Source: Cuneatibacter sp. NSJ-177 (lineage in GTDB: Bacteria; Bacillota; Clostridia; Lachnospirales; Lachnospiraceae). From it: a stretch of 64,000 bases of DNA. The stretch spans positions 806,001-870,000 of the forward strand of contig NZ_JALIFO010000006.1 of the NCBI RefSeq assembly GCF_022867805.1. The letters are read 5' to 3'. The notes under the pieces are model-generated. The model saw only the letters and a list, made by a program, of their open reading frames with translations. It was not told the DNA's origin and made no database searches. A program made the translations under genes and the position numbers. Shown in pieces: positions 63,009 to 64,000 of this stretch. Within the stretch, counting starts at the first letter, position 1. Every line of letters starts with the position of its first letter.

Positions 63009-63986
63009 ATGAAAGACGAAAAGCAATTATTGAATATAAAGAACCTGGTGGTGGAATACCGGACCGACGGAGGCGTGATCCACGCGGTCAACGGTTTTGA
63101 CCTGAGCCTGAAAAAGGGGGAAGCCCTGGGTCTGGTCGGGGAGACCGGCGCCGGGAAAACCACGGTGGCAAAGGCGATTCTCCGGATCCTGCCGGACCCT
63201 CCGGCAAAAGTGTGCAGCGGAAGCATCGAATTTGAAGGGGAAGATCTCCTTCGCCTCAGCGAGGCCAACATGCACCGGATCCGCGGAAATAAGATCTCTA
63301 TGATTTTCCAGGACCCAATGACCGCTCTGAATCCGGTGGAGACCATCGGAGAGCAGATCGCGGAGCCGGTCCGCATCCACAACCGCGTCTCCCGCTCCGA
63401 GGCTAGGAAGCGCACCATCGAGATGCTGGAGATGGTGGGAATTCCAGGGGAACGTTACTCGGAATATCCCCATCAATTTTCCGGAGGCATGAAACAGAGG
63501 GTCATCATTGCCATGGCGCTGGCCTGCAATCCGGAGCTGCTGCTGGCGGATGAGCCCACCACGGCTCTGGACGTGACGATTCAGGCTCAGGTGCTGGAAA
63601 TGATGGCAAACCTGAAAAAAGATCTTGACACCTCGTTAATTTTGATCACCCATGATCTGGGGATTGTTGCCGAGATGTGTGAAAAGGTGGCGGTGGTTTA
63701 CGCAGGGGAGATCGTAGAGAGCGGGACAGCGGACGATATTTTTAACCATACGGCCCATCCCTACACCGAAGGGCTGTTCGATTCCCTGCCCCGGATCAAC
63801 TCCACCGCGCGGCGGCTAAGGCCCATCAAAGGACTGATGCCGGATCCGTCCAATCTGCCGGAGGGCTGCAAGTTCTGTCCCCGCTGCCCCTATGCGGAGG
63901 AGATCTGTCAAAAGAAAAATCCGGATTTCACCGAGACAACGCCAGGTCATTTTGTCAAGTGTCATAAACGGAAGGGGGATGCGTGA
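63009..63986 (+). CDS. ABC transporter ATP-binding protein, DppD/OppD type
   Basis: A 325-residue ATPase. Walker A GETGAGKTT, signature FSGGMKQR, Walker B LLLADEPTTALD and the H-loop THD are present. The Cys-rich C-terminus (CKFCPRCPYAEEICQKKNP) is the oligopeptide/dipeptide transporter C-terminal domain. It powers the transporter. The next gene's ATG overlaps its stop (TGATG). Confidence 0.95.
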   Translation: MKDEKQLLNIKNLVVEYRTDGGVIHAVNGFDLSLKKGEALGLVGETGAGKTTVAKAILRILPDPPAKVCSGSIEFEGEDLLRLSEANMHRIRGNKISMIFQDPMTALNPVETIGEQIAEPVRIHNRVSRSEARKRTIEMLEMVGIPGERYSEYPHQFSGGMKQRVIIAMALACNPELLLADEPTTALDVTIQAQVLEMMANLKKDLDTSLILITHDLGIVAEMCEKVAVVYAGEIVESGTADDIFNHTAHPYTEGLFDSLPRINSTARRLRPIKGLMPDPSNLPEGCKFCPRCPYAEEICQKKNPDFTETTPGHFVKCHKRKGDA

Positions 63987-64000
63987 TGTCTGCCATACTG
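63986..64000 (+). CDS. Partial gene at right edge, probably OppF/DppF ATP-binding protein
   Basis: An ATG overlaps the OppD stop and gives MSAIL before the window ends. In this operon type the OppF/DppF ATPase comes next, so that is my guess, but five residues do not show it. The substrate-binding protein of the transporter is not in the window and should lie further right. Confidence 0.4.

Overview
The window looks like a chromosome segment of a moderately GC-rich anaerobic Firmicute, most likely a Lachnospiraceae-type Clostridium. This rests on several things seen together: a perfect CIRCE operator before groESL, a class III (anaerobic) ribonucleotide reductase, glycyl-radical chemistry, a DUF1836 protein, a YtaF-type transporter, DUF5685/DUF6512-type proteins, strong AGGAGG ribosome sites and rho-independent terminators. 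The exact species cannot be told from the sequence alone.

Layout. 1-7.5 kb: a small hypothetical gene, DUF1836 protein, membrane metallophosphoesterase, a PspA/SPFH envelope-stress pair, PcrA helicase and a small acidic membrane protein. 7.8-14.3 kb: rlmD is interrupted near its 3' end by an AT-rich island of about 5.15 kb. The island supplies a new tail to RlmD and carries an AbiEi/AbiEii toxin-antitoxin pair, a DUF4297 (Cap4-like) nuclease, a 45-codon overlapping ORF and an SMC-like ATPase. A 13-bp direct repeat marks both ends, and the displaced native rlmD 3' end survives on the far side. 14.7-35 kb: core and housekeeping genes (XRE regulator, PAS-GGDEF cyclase, acetyltransferases, esterase, methyltransferase, Tag glycosylase, YtaF, Cdd1, FAD/Rieske oxidoreductase, kinase, VanY-type peptidase, aldehyde dehydrogenase, Maf, an EF-G-like ribosomal protection protein, cysteine synthase, dUTPase, HflX, a Ser/Thr kinase). 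35-52 kb: nrdD with a fused thioredoxin-like tail, HD hydrolase, a DnaJ-like/DUF5685/zinc-ribbon minus-strand cluster, tcdA, DegV, GNAT, glnS overlapped by a MocR regulator, a K+/H+ antiporter and CIRCE-groESL. 52-64 kb: a catabolic-looking block with two PucR-type regulators around a glycyl radical enzyme whose active-site motif is GCMD, then MmgE/PrpD, an alpha/beta hydrolase and a dipeptide-type ABC transporter running off the right edge.

A family of modular palindromic repeats lies between genes. Every palindrome-containing copy starts directly after the T-tract of a rho-independent terminator and is oriented with the upstream gene. One copy is a diverged subfamily in which paired changes keep the same hairpins. 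The two strongest candidates for undescribed biology are this terminator-tail repeat family and the rlmD-integrated AbiE + DUF4297/SMC-like defense island. The glycyl radical enzyme locus is third.
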